Shown one piece after another: positions 50,739 through 59,147 of a DNA stretch of 64,000 nt. The notes beneath the pieces were generated by a model. It had not been told where the DNA came from, searched no databases, and worked only from the letters and a program-made list of their open reading frames with translations. The stretch comes from Actinomycetota bacterium (GTDB lineage Bacteria; Actinomycetota; Actinomycetes; Streptosporangiales; Streptosporangiaceae), in contig DAHVDE010000108.1 in assembly GCA_027313705.1 (NCBI GenBank), positions 17,650-81,649 on the forward strand, given 5' to 3'. How positions within the stretch are numbered: position 1 is the first letter of the stretch; each line of letters begins with the position of its first letter. The translations under genes were made by a program, and so were the position numbers.

Positions 50739-51854
50739 GTGACCAGCGACATGAACGACACCGCGGGCGCCCAAGCCCAGACAACTGCGACAGGGCACGT
50801 TGCCGCACTGCCCGTCTCGGTGATCATGCCGGTACGCAATGAGGAACGGCATCTCGCCGAGGCGGTCGGCAGCGTGCTCGGCCAGGACTACGCGGGCGAG
50901 ATCGAACTCGTGCTCGCGGTCGGTCCTTCGAAAGATCACACGCTTGATATCGCCAGCAGGCTCGCAACGACCGACCCTCGGGTGAGGGTCGTGGAGAACC
51001 CCTCCGGCCAGATCCCTGCCGCACTGAACCGCGCCTTCGCGGCGACCATGCACGACGTCATTGTCAGGGTCGACGGGCACGCGCTGCTGCCGCCCGGATA
51101 CATCGCCACCGCCGTGCGGACGCTCAGGGAAACCGGTGCGGTCAACGTAGGCGGCATCATGGCCGCCGAGGGGATCACGCCGTTCCAGCGAGCGGTCGCC
51201 TGGGCCATGACATCTCCGTTCGGAGTCGGCTCGGCCAAGTACCACACGGGCGGCGGCGCCGGGGCAGCCGACTCGGTTTACCTCGGCGCGTTCAGCCGTG
51301 CGGCCATCGCGGGTGCCGGCGGTTACGACGAGCGTTACCTGCGGGCCGAAGACTGGGAGATGAACCACAGGATCAGGCAGGCGGGCGGCCTGATCTGGTT
51401 CACCCCGGAAATGCGGGTCAGCTATCGCCCCCGCGCCACGATCGGCGCGCTCGCCTCCCAGTACTTCCACTATGGCCGCTGGCGGCACGTGGTGGCCAGA
51501 AGGCACGCGGGCACGATCAACCTGCGCTACCTGGCACCGCCCGCAGCCGTCCTGACGATGGCGGCCGGATCGGCGGCGGGCCTTGCCGGGTTGCTCGCGC
51601 TGGTATCGGGCGCTGGTTCCTGGTGGCCGTGGCTGCTGGTGGCCGGCTTTGCCGCACCGCTGCTTTATGCGCTCGGCGTGCTCGCCGTCACGGCGTTCGC
51701 GGCCGGAGCCTTGCGCGGCCGGGCGCTTGCTTGCCTGCCTGGCGTGATCGCCACCATGCACGTTGCCTGGGGTGCCGGCTTTCTTACCAGCCCGCGGCAC
51801 CTGGCCCCCTCGGTGCCTGAGATGGCAGAGTCTGAGAACCCCGACCGAGGGTAA
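50739..51854 (+). CDS. GT2 glycosyltransferase, membrane-associated
   Basis: A 371-residue family 2 glycosyltransferase. Nucleotide-sugar binding region PVSVIMPVRNEERHLAEAVG, DxD-like RVDGHALLPPGY, the acidic EDWEMNHRIRQAGG and the HYGRWRHVVARR motif (QxxRW-like) are in order. Two to three helices close the C-terminus (AAVLTMAAGSAAGLAGLLAL, WPWLLVAGFAAPLLYALGV). Similar to ExoA-type succinoglycan glycosyltransferases. GTG start at 50739; weak ribosome site. Probably the first gene of the envelope glycopolymer locus, acting at the inner face of the membrane. Confidence 0.88.
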   Translation: MTSDMNDTAGAQAQTTATGHVAALPVSVIMPVRNEERHLAEAVGSVLGQDYAGEIELVLAVGPSKDHTLDIASRLATTDPRVRVVENPSGQIPAALNRAFAATMHDVIVRVDGHALLPPGYIATAVRTLRETGAVNVGGIMAAEGITPFQRAVAWAMTSPFGVGSAKYHTGGGAGAADSVYLGAFSRAAIAGAGGYDERYLRAEDWEMNHRIRQAGGLIWFTPEMRVSYRPRATIGALASQYFHYGRWRHVVARRHAGTINLRYLAPPAAVLTMAAGSAAGLAGLLALVSGAGSWWPWLLVAGFAAPLLYALGVLAVTAFAAGALRGRALACLPGVIATMHVAWGAGFLTSPRHLAPSVPEMAESENPDRG

Positions 51855-51913
51855 TTCCTGGGGGGGGTTGCGTAAGTCACGAAAGTGAACTCGTGCAGGG
51901 TCGCGCCGCAGCC

Positions 51914-52648
51914 TTAACCCTGTACGGGTTTGCCACCGCGCCGGCCGGTCGCCGGGTCGGCCAGGTAGGACTCTGCGGTGCGGAGGTCGGCCGGGTAAGT
52001 GATCTTGAGGTTACGCTCGCTGCCCGCGATGGTGCGGACCGCGACGCCGGGGAGATACCGAAGCACGACGCCGCAGTCGTCGGTGGCCTGGAGCGCATCC
52101 GGGTCGGCGGCAGCCAGTTCGTGGGCGCGGCGGATCACCGAGAGCCTGAAGCCCTGGGGGGTCTGGCATCTCCCGACAGACTCGCGGGGCGGGATCGAGG
52201 TCATGATGCCGTCCGCTAGGTGCACGATCGTGTCGGCGGTGGGCGCTACCACGCCTACCGCCTCGCAATCGCCCAGGGCGGCCACGCAGTCGGCGATGAT
52301 CTCCTGGCCGACCAAGGGCCTGGCCGCGTCGTGGAAGAGCACGTTGCAGTCCGCATTGTCGCCGGAGCTCAGCTGGTCGATCGCGCGCCGGGTCGAGCCT
52401 GCCCGGTCGGTGCCGCCAGGGATGACCTTGCTGAGCTTGCGGTAGCGGCCGCCGAGCAGTTCGGCCCAGGCGGGCACGAAGTCGGCGGGAAGGACCACGA
52501 TGATCTCGTCGATGCCAGGTGCGGCTTCGAAGGCGGCGACCGAGTGCTCGAGCAGGGTCTTGCCCGCCAGCAGCTGGAGTTGCTTGGGCAGGGTACCGCC
52601 AAGCCTTAGCCCGGCACCCCCCGCCAGCACGACGGCCACTGTTCGCAT
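51914..52648 (-). CDS. IspD/TarI-type cytidylyltransferase
   Basis: A 244-residue CTP:sugar-alcohol-phosphate cytidylyltransferase. CTP loop VVLAGGAGLRLGGTLPKQL, then FHDAARPLVGQEI, TPQGFRLSVIRRAHELA, ATDDCGVVLRYLPG and the Lys in NLKITYPADL. The family includes IspD (methylerythritol phosphate pathway) and TarI (ribitol phosphate for wall polymers). No ispF lies adjacent, and a CDP-alcohol phosphotransferase is close, so a TarI-like role in envelope synthesis is as likely as isoprenoid synthesis. ATG at 52648. Convergent with the GT2 gene and divergent from DUF5941. Confidence 0.85.
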   Translation of the reverse strand: MRTVAVVLAGGAGLRLGGTLPKQLQLLAGKTLLEHSVAAFEAAPGIDEIIVVLPADFVPAWAELLGGRYRKLSKVIPGGTDRAGSTRRAIDQLSSGDNADCNVLFHDAARPLVGQEIIADCVAALGDCEAVGVVAPTADTIVHLADGIMTSIPPRESVGRCQTPQGFRLSVIRRAHELAAADPDALQATDDCGVVLRYLPGVAVRTIAGSERNLKITYPADLRTAESYLADPATGRRGGKPVQG

Positions 52649-52851
52649 GATCGGACTTTATCCAGGCGACCTGGCTGCTTTCACCTGGCTCGCTGTCGGG
52701 TGACAGATCCGCGTTGCGGAAGACCCGCCTAGTTTGCGCGCCACGCCAGAGGTACGACCGGCGATAGTACGCTGAGCAGCCAGTACAACGTACCGTGATC
52801 AGATGATCTCAACGCGTCATGTTGACTTCTGGCGCCTGGAGGGCTTGAGCC

Positions 52852-54378
52852 TTGCCGGACGGAGGGCTGGATACCGCGCGCCTGATCGGCCCGCAGGCAG
52901 GCCGCGCGCGCCGTCGGGCCGGCGACCTGGTGATCGCCCTGACCAAGGCGGGGCGGGGCGGGGCGGGGTGGATCGTCGGCTGGGCGGCGGAGCGCGGAGT
53001 CGCGCCCAACTCGGCGACGGCACTCTCGCTCTTGCTTGCGCTCTGCGGTGCGGCCTGGCTGAGCGGTGGCACCGAGGCCGATTGCCTGCGCGGGTTCACG
53101 GCCGTCTGCGGCTGGGCTGTCGCCAGGGTATGTGCACGGCGGCTGAACGCGGTCGCGGTGCCGCGTACCCGGTCAGCCGGGCAGGCAAAGGCAAGCGTGA
53201 CCGAACCAGCCCGCACTGACTGGCTGATCCTGCCCGGCTTCGACTGGCCGGGAGCGGACCGTCGAAGGCCGCCTGGCACGATCCCCGTGACCAAGCCACG
53301 CGCTGGTGAGCGGAGCTTCGCCTGGCTGTCCGAGGTCGCCACGGTAGCCGCAGAGTGCGCCATCTATGGCGGCATCACCGCCGGCGGGCAAGCCGCGGGC
53401 TGGACAGGTACCTGGCCGCTGGCCATCGTCGCGGTGGTCGTGATCTCGGTCGCTGAGATCGCCGGTACCTGCGTGCGCGCGAAGGCGGCAGCAGCAGCGG
53501 GGCAGGCACGGCGGGTGCCGAAGATTTTCGGCGCGGTCGGCGCGGCACTGCTTCCGCCGCCGGTGGCGTTGCGGGTGCTGACGGCGACGCTGATCACGAT
53601 TAGGTACGGGCCGAGGATCGCGCTGTTCGCCGTGCTCGCAGTCGAGGTGGTGGCTCTCGCTCGCGCGCTCGTCAGCCTGGCGGACCTCAAGCCGGATCGG
53701 GGCCTCGGCAGGCCGGAAGGCTCGACGCTCGCGGCCTTTTCCGAGGGGCAGGAGGTCCTGCTGGCCTGCCGTGATGACGGTCCTGTGGCCCGCCTGGCCG
53801 GCCGGCTGGTGCAGGGCAACCTGGCGCCGCTGCCGCCCGCCCTGCTTGGCGTCCTGGCCATCGTCCTGCTCACCATGCTTGGCCTGCGACACCTGCCAGG
53901 GGTCATTGGCCTTGCCCCCGTGGTGGTGCTGCTGCTGGCCACCCCTGGTGCTAGCCACCCCCATGACGGGCGTTTCGACTGGCTGGTGCCGGTGCTGCTT
54001 TGCCTGGCCCAGTACAGCTACCTGGTGGCGCTCGGCCTGGCCAAGTCCGTGTCAGGCCCGGCTGTCTTCTGCGCCGTGGCCATGATCGCGGTGTGGTACG
54101 CGAGCCTGGTCGCCAGCCCGATGGCAAGGTCAAGCGCACGCGCCGACGTGCTGTCAAGCCGTATGGAGCGGGTGAACAGGATCGTCTCTCGCCGCGCGGA
54201 CGGTCTCGGCTGGGAGGTGCGGGTCGGCCTGGTTGGCCTGACCGGCATCTTCGGCTTCGCGGTGTTCGGGTACCTTGGGTTGGCAACGTACCTTGCGATC
54301 CTGCTTTGCCGTAAAGCGGTGATCGGGTACCTGCTTCCACCCGATGACGAGCCTGAGCGAGAGGACTGGCGTCAGTGA
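52852..54378 (+). CDS. DUF5941 membrane protein (degenerate CDP-alcohol phosphotransferase-like)
   Basis: A 508-residue polytopic membrane protein recognised as DUF5941. The N-terminal WIVGWAAERGVAPNSATALS and following helix resemble the start of CDP-alcohol phosphotransferases, but the catalytic D-x2-D-G-x2-A-R motif is absent. At least eight helices follow (WPLAIVAVVVISVAEIAG, LLGVLAIVLLTMLGLRHL, WEVRVGLVGLTGIFGFAVFG). TTG at 52852 has GGAGGG about 11 bases upstream. It overlaps the next gene by four bases (GTGA). Together with its neighbours it probably assembles or exports a phospho-polyol lipid; role unproven. Confidence 0.8.
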   Translation: MPDGGLDTARLIGPQAGRARRRAGDLVIALTKAGRGGAGWIVGWAAERGVAPNSATALSLLLALCGAAWLSGGTEADCLRGFTAVCGWAVARVCARRLNAVAVPRTRSAGQAKASVTEPARTDWLILPGFDWPGADRRRPPGTIPVTKPRAGERSFAWLSEVATVAAECAIYGGITAGGQAAGWTGTWPLAIVAVVVISVAEIAGTCVRAKAAAAAGQARRVPKIFGAVGAALLPPPVALRVLTATLITIRYGPRIALFAVLAVEVVALARALVSLADLKPDRGLGRPEGSTLAAFSEGQEVLLACRDDGPVARLAGRLVQGNLAPLPPALLGVLAIVLLTMLGLRHLPGVIGLAPVVVLLLATPGASHPHDGRFDWLVPVLLCLAQYSYLVALGLAKSVSGPAVFCAVAMIAVWYASLVASPMARSSARADVLSSRMERVNRIVSRRADGLGWEVRVGLVGLTGIFGFAVFGYLGLATYLAILLCRKAVIGYLLPPDDEPEREDWRQ

Positions 54379-55133
54379 TCGGAATGGTGCTGGCTGCCGG
54401 CGCGGGCCGGCGATTGCGGCCGGACACCGACCAGCTACCCAAGGCGCTCCTCCCCGTCCATGGCGATACCACGATTCTCGACATCGCGCTCGGCAACCTG
54501 GCCAGCACGGGGATCACCGAGGTGGTGATCATCGTGGGCTACGCGGCGACGGCTATCGCCGACCTGGTACCCGCACTCGAGCGGACCTTCGGCGTCGAGA
54601 TCACCCTGGTCTACAACGACCGTGCCGAGGAATGGAACAACGCGTACTCGCTCTGGCTGGCCCGCGAGTATTTCTGCCGCGGCGCGCTCCTGGTCAACGG
54701 CGACACCGTGCACCCGAAGTGCGTGGAAGAAAGCGTGCTCAGCCGCGGCGAAGGACATGAGCCGCCGCCGCTCGGCCGGATCATCATCGCCGTCGACGAC
54801 GTCAAGCCGCTGGCCGAGGAGGAGATGAAGGTCACCCTTGACCGGGACGGGCTGATCACGTGGATCACCAAGCTGATGGACCCGGGGCAAGCACACGGCG
54901 AATACATGGGCGTGACGCTGATCGAGCCTGACGCGGCGGTCGCACTGGCCGACGCGCTTGAGGCCACCTGGCGGCGGGACCCCGGCCTGTACTACGAGGA
55001 CGGGTTCGCCGAGTTCGCCAGGCGAAGCGGCGCGGTGCTGGCGGCGCCGATCGGAGTGGTCGACTGGGTAGAAGTTGACAATCACGCCGACCTCGAACGG
55101 GCCAGGACAATAGCCCGCCACTGTATAGGGTGA
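54375..55133 (+). CDS. LicC-type nucleotidyltransferase
   Basis: A 252-residue NTP transferase of the phosphocholine/polyol-phosphate cytidylyltransferase type. The pyrophosphorylase loop is MIGMVLAAGAGRRLRPDTDQ-PKALL (broken here), the acceptor loop NDRAEEWNNAYSLWLAREYF closely resembles LicC, and the metal motif is LLVNGDTVHP with EVDNHADLERARTIA at the end. It probably activates a polyol or aminoalcohol phosphate as a CDP derivative for the phosphotransferase at 56212. GTG start inside the GTGA overlap with DUF5941. Confidence 0.88.
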   Translation: MIGMVLAAGAGRRLRPDTDQLPKALLPVHGDTTILDIALGNLASTGITEVVIIVGYAATAIADLVPALERTFGVEITLVYNDRAEEWNNAYSLWLAREYFCRGALLVNGDTVHPKCVEESVLSRGEGHEPPPLGRIIIAVDDVKPLAEEEMKVTLDRDGLITWITKLMDPGQAHGEYMGVTLIEPDAAVALADALEATWRRDPGLYYEDGFAEFARRSGAVLAAPIGVVDWVEVDNHADLERARTIARHCIG

Positions 55134-55181
55134 TAAACCGCACCGCTGGTCTCGCCGAGAAGCTGCGGTCGAAGGAGTGCT

Positions 55182-56234
55182 ATGCCCCTGCTGGCGCGCA
55201 TGCTCGCGGCGCCGCTGCTTGTCGAGGTTTCCGCCGGAGCCATCGGCGGCCTTGGCGCGCTGCTCGCCGACCGGCGGATCGCGCCAGAGGGCCGGATCGC
55301 CGTGGCTGTCGGCCCTGGCCAGGGCGAGTCCGTCGCGGGCGAGCTCAATATGGCGCGGGCCGAGGTCTTCCGCGTGCCTGACGGCAGTCACGATGCCGCT
55401 GTGGTGCTTGGAAAGAGCCTGCGGGCCGGTGCCTACGAGGCGGTCGCCGGGATCGGCGGCGGCAAGACCATCGACGTCACCAAGTTTGCAGCGCACATGG
55501 CGGGCATTCCGATGGTCTCGGTGGCAACCAGCCTCGCCCACGACGGGATCGCGTCCCCGGTAAGCACGCTCGCGCACGAGTCAGGCAACGGCTCTTACGG
55601 CGTGGTGCCGCCGGTAGCGGTCGTCGTGGACCTGGACCGGGTCAGGCGGGCACCTGCGGGAATGGCCACGGCCGGCATCGGCGACGTGGTCAGCAACTTG
55701 TCAGCCATCGCCGACTGGGAGCTGAGTTCGGCCGACACGGGCGAGCCAGTAGACGGCCTCGCGGTCGCGATGGCCAGGACCGCGGCGCACGCCGTGCTGT
55801 GCAGCGACGATCAGGCTACCTCTGACAAGTTCCGAACCGTCTTGGCCGAGGCGCTCATCATGTCAGGCATGGCGATGACCGTCGCCGGTTCCAGCCGCCC
55901 GGCGAGCGGAGGCGACCATGAGATCATGCACGCCATCAACGAGCTGTTTCCCGGCACCGCCAGCCATGGTGAGCTGGCCGGCCTCGGCGCCCTTTTCTGC
56001 GGTTACCTGCGAAAAGACGATGAGCAGTTCGCGGCGATCTCGGCTTGCCTGCGGCGGCACGGCCTGCCAAGGCATCCTGAGCAGATAGGACTGTCGGCCG
56101 GGCAGTTCGCCAGCGCGGTGGTCCGCGCCCCGGCGACCAGGCCAGGCAGGTACACCATACTTGAGCGGCTCGCGATGACCCCAGCGCAGGCCGCCGAAGC
56201 AGTGGAGGACTATGTCCGGGCCGTCGCTGGCTGA
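55182..56234 (+). CDS. sn-glycerol-1-phosphate dehydrogenase-like enzyme
   Basis: A 350-residue iron/zinc-dependent dehydrogenase of the glycerol-1-phosphate branch (EgsA/AraM). NAD loop AVAGIGGGKTIDVTKFAAH, family motif SLAHDGIASPVS, metal ligands Asp in GIGDVVSN, His in GGDHEIMHAIN and His in ASHGELAGLGA. It would reduce dihydroxyacetone phosphate to sn-glycerol-1-phosphate, uncommon in bacteria. ATG at 55182 has AAGGAG close upstream. Overlaps the CDP-alcohol gene by 23 bases. A substrate other than DHAP is possible. Confidence 0.85.
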   Translation: MPLLARMLAAPLLVEVSAGAIGGLGALLADRRIAPEGRIAVAVGPGQGESVAGELNMARAEVFRVPDGSHDAAVVLGKSLRAGAYEAVAGIGGGKTIDVTKFAAHMAGIPMVSVATSLAHDGIASPVSTLAHESGNGSYGVVPPVAVVVDLDRVRRAPAGMATAGIGDVVSNLSAIADWELSSADTGEPVDGLAVAMARTAAHAVLCSDDQATSDKFRTVLAEALIMSGMAMTVAGSSRPASGGDHEIMHAINELFPGTASHGELAGLGALFCGYLRKDDEQFAAISACLRRHGLPRHPEQIGLSAGQFASAVVRAPATRPGRYTILERLAMTPAQAAEAVEDYVRAVAG

Positions 56235-56985
56235 ACTGCGCGAAAAGGGCCAGCCGCAGTGGGTGCTCGACCGGGTAAATGACGAGCACTGGCTTGGCCG
56301 CCTCTACGGGCGCAAGCTTTCGCCCTACGCCACCTGGGTATTCGCCAGGCTAGGCTGGTCACCCAACGCGGTGACGCTCGCCTTCATCGCCTGCGGCGTC
56401 GCGGCCGGCGTGGTCATCGCGTTCGGTGGCCTGGCGACTGCGGTGGCCGGAGCGGTCCTGGTGCAGCTTTACCTGATCTTTGATTGCTCGGACGGCGAAC
56501 TGGCCAGGTGGACAGGGCGAAAGTCCGCGGCCGGCGTCTATCTCGACCTGATCGGGCACTACCTGGGGGAAAGCGCGCTGCTCGTCGGTCTCGGCTTCCG
56601 TGCCCAGGGTCACCTGACCGTGGCCGGCGGCTATGTCAGCGCTGGCCTCGCCGCAGCCCTGCTTGCGATGCTGGTCAAGGCGGAGACCGACAACGTGGTG
56701 GTGGCGCGGGTCAAGTCCGGTCTGGCCGCCGGGCACGAAGACGAGGCGCTTGCGCCCAGGAGCAGCGGGCTGGCCCTGGCCAGGAAGCTTGCCAGCGTAC
56801 TTAAGGTGCACCGGATCACTCAGGCGGTCGAGATTTCCGTCCTGATCCTCCTCGCCGCGATCATAGACACGGCCGCCGGCGGGCTGACCGCGACGCGGGT
56901 GCTGTTGCTCGCCTGCCTGGTGGTGGCGGCGCTGATGGTGCTTGCTCACCTGGTCGCCATCGTGGCATCGAGGCGGTTGCGGTGA
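56212..56985 (+). CDS. CDP-alcohol phosphotransferase, active-site variant
   Basis: A 257-residue membrane enzyme that transfers a phospho-alcohol from CDP. The signature reads DCSDGELARWTGRKSAAGVY followed by LDLIGH. It matches D-x2-D-G-x2-A-R-x8-G-x3-D-x3-D except that the final Asp, the presumed general base, is His. About six helices surround it (WSPNAVTLAFIACGVAAGVV, LLLACLVVAALMVLAHLV). ATG at 56212 has GGAGG three bases upstream. It overlaps both neighbours (23 bases, and GTGA). Likely builds a CDP-polyol-derived lipid or wall-linker with the nucleotidyltransferase and G1P dehydrogenase. Confidence 0.88.
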   Translation: MSGPSLAELREKGQPQWVLDRVNDEHWLGRLYGRKLSPYATWVFARLGWSPNAVTLAFIACGVAAGVVIAFGGLATAVAGAVLVQLYLIFDCSDGELARWTGRKSAAGVYLDLIGHYLGESALLVGLGFRAQGHLTVAGGYVSAGLAAALLAMLVKAETDNVVVARVKSGLAAGHEDEALAPRSSGLALARKLASVLKVHRITQAVEISVLILLAAIIDTAAGGLTATRVLLLACLVVAALMVLAHLVAIVASRRLR

Positions 56986-57842
56986 AACTGTCGATCGTGA
57001 TCTTGACTATGGGCAACCGGCCAGCCGAGGTGGCGAGGGCGATCGAGTCCACCGGGCCGCTCCGCGCGGCCGGCGCGGAACTCGTCGTGGTCGGCAACGG
57101 CACCGATCCGCCGCCGGTGCCTGCCGGGGCGATCGCGCTTCGGCTGGCGGAGAACGCGGGCGTAGCTGGCGGCCGCAACGCTGGCGCCCGCGAGTGCACC
57201 GGCGACGTGGTGCTCTTCCTCGATGACGACGGCTGGTACCCGGAGCCTGCCGTACTCGGGGAGCGTGTCGCCTCGCGGTTCGCGGCCGAGCCCGGGCTGG
57301 CCGTGCTCGGGTTCATGGTCAGCGATCCGGCGGGTGGTGCCGGGGCGCGCTGGCACGTTCCCAGGCTGCGAGCCGGCGATCCGACCCGCAGTTCCGTGGT
57401 CACCACGTTTGCCGGCGGCGCGTGCGCGATCAGGCGGTCGGCATTTAATGAGGCGGGCGGACTGCCCGATGCGTTCTTCTTCGGACACGAGGAAACCGAC
57501 TTGTCGTGGAAGCTGATCGAACTCGGCTATCGCATCGAGTACGACGCGGAGGCGGTGATGTGCCATCCGCCGGCGAAGAACGCCAGGCATGCCATCTGGT
57601 ACCGCACCGAGGCAAGGAACCGGGTATGGCTGGCCAGGAGGAACCTGCCCTGGCCAGTAGCCATCTGGTACCTGGCCGACTGGATGGTGCTTACCTTGCT
57701 GCGGGAGCGCTCAAGGTCGGCGCTTAAAGCCTGGTTTGCCGGGTTCGCCGACGGCTGGCGGCTCGATCCAGGGCCGCGCCGGCCGATCTCGCTTCGCGCC
57801 ATCTGGCGGCTCACAGCAGCGGGACGCCCGCCAGTGATCTAA
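56982..57842 (+). CDS. GT2 family glycosyltransferase
   Basis: A 286-residue family 2 glycosyltransferase. N-terminal SIVILTMGNRPAEVARAI, DDD metal motif in VVLFLDDDGWYPEP, FFFGHEETDLSWKLIELGYR for the acceptor site and a C-terminal helix (VAIWYLADWMVLTLL). The EETDLSWK pattern is typical of rhamnosyl or galactofuranosyl transferases of actinobacterial walls. GTG start overlaps the preceding stop by four bases, so it is the last gene of the five-gene envelope operon. Convergent with an LCP gene. Confidence 0.9.
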   Translation: MKLSIVILTMGNRPAEVARAIESTGPLRAAGAELVVVGNGTDPPPVPAGAIALRLAENAGVAGGRNAGARECTGDVVLFLDDDGWYPEPAVLGERVASRFAAEPGLAVLGFMVSDPAGGAGARWHVPRLRAGDPTRSSVVTTFAGGACAIRRSAFNEAGGLPDAFFFGHEETDLSWKLIELGYRIEYDAEAVMCHPPAKNARHAIWYRTEARNRVWLARRNLPWPVAIWYLADWMVLTLLRERSRSALKAWFAGFADGWRLDPGPRRPISLRAIWRLTAAGRPPVI

Positions 57843-57880
57843 GGCCGCCGGACTGGCGCCAGCGGTTCAGTGCCTTGGAC

Positions 57881-59065
57881 CTAGTGCCCGCCTAGCGGTC
57901 CGGTGAAGGCGCCGCGGTCGCGGCAGACGTTGATGCGAGCATTGATGCCGCCGTAGGTCTTGGTCAGGTGCCTGAGGCCTGCCGGGCTCGCCGGCTGACT
58001 TGCCGCCGGGGTGGCGGCACGGCCAGGGGAGTGGTGCTCGCCCTGTTTCGGCAGCCGCCGGTCGTGCGCAATCGCGCTGAACAGCGTACGGGCGGATGGC
58101 GCCCAGATCACCCAGTTGTTGTTCTGCTGGTAAGGCAGCACGGGTACCTGGATGAAATGCACGTCGGATAGCTTCATAGCGCGCAGGCTTTCCGCGAGGG
58201 AAAGCAGGGTGCCCTGGGCAAGGCCGCTGTCCGTGGTCAGCGACGAGGCCAGGTCGGAAACAACCTTGATGAGCCTGACCGGGTCGCCGAACAAGCCGGT
58301 GTGCTTGATCTTCTGCGCCAGCGAGGCCATGAGGTACTGGTCGCGCTGGATCCGCTCCAGGTCAGAGCCCATGCCGATATACCTGACCCGCCAGTAGGCG
58401 AGGGCCTGCGCGCCCCAGACGTGATGCAGGCCAGCGCTCAGGCGCAACTTCGAGCGCGGATCCCTGATCGGGTAAGGCAGGCAGATGTCGACTCCGCCGA
58501 GATCGTTGATGACATGCTCGAATCCGGTGAAGTTGAGTTCGATGAAGTGGTCGATCCGAAGATGCGCGGTGTGCTCGATGGTCTTCCACAGGCAGCCGGG
58601 ACCGCCGAACGCGAACGTCGCGTTGATCTGCTCGACCTGGCCTGGCTGGGCGATCTGACCGGAGGCCCCCGGCTCTGGCGGGCAGCTCAGGACGGGGACG
58701 ACCGAGTCTCTGGGGATGCTGAGCACGATGGCGTGTTTCAGGCCTGGCGACAGGTGCAGCACCATGATCGTGTCCGAGCGCTGCCCCCAGATGCGCCGGC
58801 CGAACCTGGCGTTCTTGCCCTGGCGGCTGTCTGAGCCGATGACGAGGATATTGAGCGAATTGTTGAACTTGGGGGGGCGATTACCGAGGCCGCTTACTTG
58901 CAGATGATGAATCTTGGCGAAGAGATCGCGGTAAGCCGCATAGCCGGTCAGCGCCACCGCGACCAGCAGGAGCAGCGCCGCGAGGGACATCGAGCCGATC
59001 AGGCGCGAGGCGCGCCGCTTGCGCTGGCGCTCCCTCGATAGCTGCTGCTCGTCCCCGTGATCCAT
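57881..59065 (-). CDS. LCP family wall-polymer ligase, short form
   Basis: A 394-residue LCP protein. Basic tail (RERQRKRRASRL), anchor MSLAALLLLVAVALTGYAAY, LCP domain with NILVIGSDSRQG, VLSIPRDSVVP, LNFTGFEHVINDLGGVDICL and GSDLERIQRDQYLM. No LytR_C domain follows; a Pro/Ala linker leads directly to the C-terminal tail YGGINARINVCRDRGAF. ATG at 59065 with AGGA 12 bases upstream. It lies beside a second LCP and after the glycopolymer operon, so it probably attaches that polymer to the wall. Confidence 0.92.
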   Translation of the reverse strand: MDHGDEQQLSRERQRKRRASRLIGSMSLAALLLLVAVALTGYAAYRDLFAKIHHLQVSGLGNRPPKFNNSLNILVIGSDSRQGKNARFGRRIWGQRSDTIMVLHLSPGLKHAIVLSIPRDSVVPVLSCPPEPGASGQIAQPGQVEQINATFAFGGPGCLWKTIEHTAHLRIDHFIELNFTGFEHVINDLGGVDICLPYPIRDPRSKLRLSAGLHHVWGAQALAYWRVRYIGMGSDLERIQRDQYLMASLAQKIKHTGLFGDPVRLIKVVSDLASSLTTDSGLAQGTLLSLAESLRAMKLSDVHFIQVPVLPYQQNNNWVIWAPSARTLFSAIAHDRRLPKQGEHHSPGRAATPAASQPASPAGLRHLTKTYGGINARINVCRDRGAFTGPLGGH

Positions 59066-59147
59066 GGCTCGGGGAATTCCTAGCCAGCGCGGGCCGCCTT
59101 AACCGGCGGGAACCGCGCCGGGTGACCAAGCTTTACCTGACCGGGAG

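Noticed and set aside
54435..55577. 380-codon minus-strand frame
   Set aside because: Antisense to the nucleotidyltransferase and G1P-dehydrogenase-like genes, both with clear motifs.
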